Of a DNA stretch of 5,477 nucleotides, positions 5,315 through 5,477 are shown in pieces. The stretch spans positions 1-5,477 of the forward strand of contig DATCGY010000320.1 in assembly GCA_036508635.1 (NCBI GenBank), in the 5' to 3' direction. The stretch comes from FEN-727 sp036508635 (GTDB taxonomy: Bacteria > Actinomycetota > Geothermincolia > Fen-727 > Anoxymicrobiaceae). A program made the position numbers and the translations under genes. Position 1 is the stretch's first letter. Every line of letters begins with the position of its first letter. The notes below the pieces were generated by a model. The model had not been told where the DNA came from. It made no database searches and saw nothing but the letters and a program-made list of their open reading frames with translations.

Positions 5315-5477
5315 ATGTATGAGAGAAGTACTGTAGCGTTCATGCGCAAGCCGGTCTTTGTCGCGCTTGTTGCTCTCCTTTGTCTCGCTCCGCTGGTCGT
5401 TGCATCTTGCGGCAACGGCGTGAAGTCCTTCAGCGCCGACACTCAAAAGAAAATGCAGGCGGCCGTCGAGAACATCA
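5315..5477 (+). CDS. Start of a lipoprotein gene, possibly a serine hydrolase (3' partial)
   Basis: The frame is open from ATG 5315 to the window end, 54 codons. The N-terminus reads M-Y-E-R-S-T-V-A-F-M-R-K, then a hydrophobic stretch V-F-V-A-L-V-A-L-L-C-L-A-P-L-V-V-A, then S-C-G-N-G. This is a lipoprotein signal with lipobox V-A-S-C, so the mature protein should be lipid-anchored at the Cys at about residue 29. The start of the mature chain (F-S-A-D-T-Q-K-K-M-Q-A-A-V-E-N-I) resembles the first helix of beta-lactamase-like serine hydrolases and DD-carboxypeptidases, which typically begin with an L/M-x-A-A-V-x-x helix before the substrate-binding core. The SxxK and YxN motifs would lie beyond the window, so that assignment is tentative. 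M10 at 5342 is an alternative start; the first nine residues are unusually polar for a lipoprotein leader. Confidence 0.7.
   Translation, partial: MYERSTVAFMRKPVFVALVALLCLAPLVVASCGNGVKSFSADTQKKMQAAVENI

Noticed and set aside
1..5477. CRISPR array, tRNA, rRNA or intact transposase
   Set aside because: No regularly spaced direct repeats, no cloverleaf or rRNA signatures, and no transposase reading frame were seen on either strand.

Overview
The window looks like a moderately high-GC bacterial chromosome. Its style suggests an uncultured actinobacterial or similar environmental lineage. That placement rests mainly on the large secreted protein, whose repeats of the form W-Y-L-x-E-G-S-T-x-W-G-F, preceded by IPT/TIG-like domains, are a style I associate with such genomes. 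It is an inference, because there is no rRNA or other marker gene here.

Layout, left to right. (1) Positions 1-221, + strand: the 3' end of a gene for a Cache-type extracellular sensory domain. (2) Positions 222-361: an intergenic leader that opens with a near-perfect palindrome (arms 226-239 and 241-254, core GGGGTCAGACCCC), the kind of dispersed repeat often seen with REP-associated/IS200-like transposases. (3) Positions 362-3073, + strand: a 903-residue secreted protein with a signal peptide, a papain-like (C1) cysteine peptidase domain with unusual residues around the active site, two IPT/TIG-like beta domains and four roughly 100-115-residue WGF repeats. (4) Positions 3074-3120: a 47-base convergent gap filled by a GC-rich hairpin repeat that probably also terminates transcription. 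(5) Positions 3121-5034, - strand: a 637-residue B12-binding-domain radical SAM protein with an unusual four-helix membrane tail. (6) Positions 5035-5148: a divergent intergenic region with a small inverted repeat. (7) Positions 5149-5274, + strand: a 41-codon reading frame with a strong ribosome binding site that resembles only the start of a class I SAM-dependent methyltransferase, and that contains half of the dispersed palindrome. (8) Positions 5315-5477, + strand: the start of a lipoprotein gene running off the window, possibly a serine hydrolase of the beta-lactamase/DD-peptidase type.

The genes do not form an obvious operon. The peptidase and the radical SAM gene converge, and the radical SAM gene and the methyltransferase remnant diverge. 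Three products (Cache protein, cysteine peptidase, lipoprotein) act outside the membrane, and the radical SAM enzyme is predicted to be tethered to it, so envelope function is the only shared theme. The most distinctive signal is one palindromic repeat family that appears complete at 226-254, as a half at 5220-5236, and possibly as an 11-12-base end at 3122-3133, where it would supply the radical SAM gene's stop codon.
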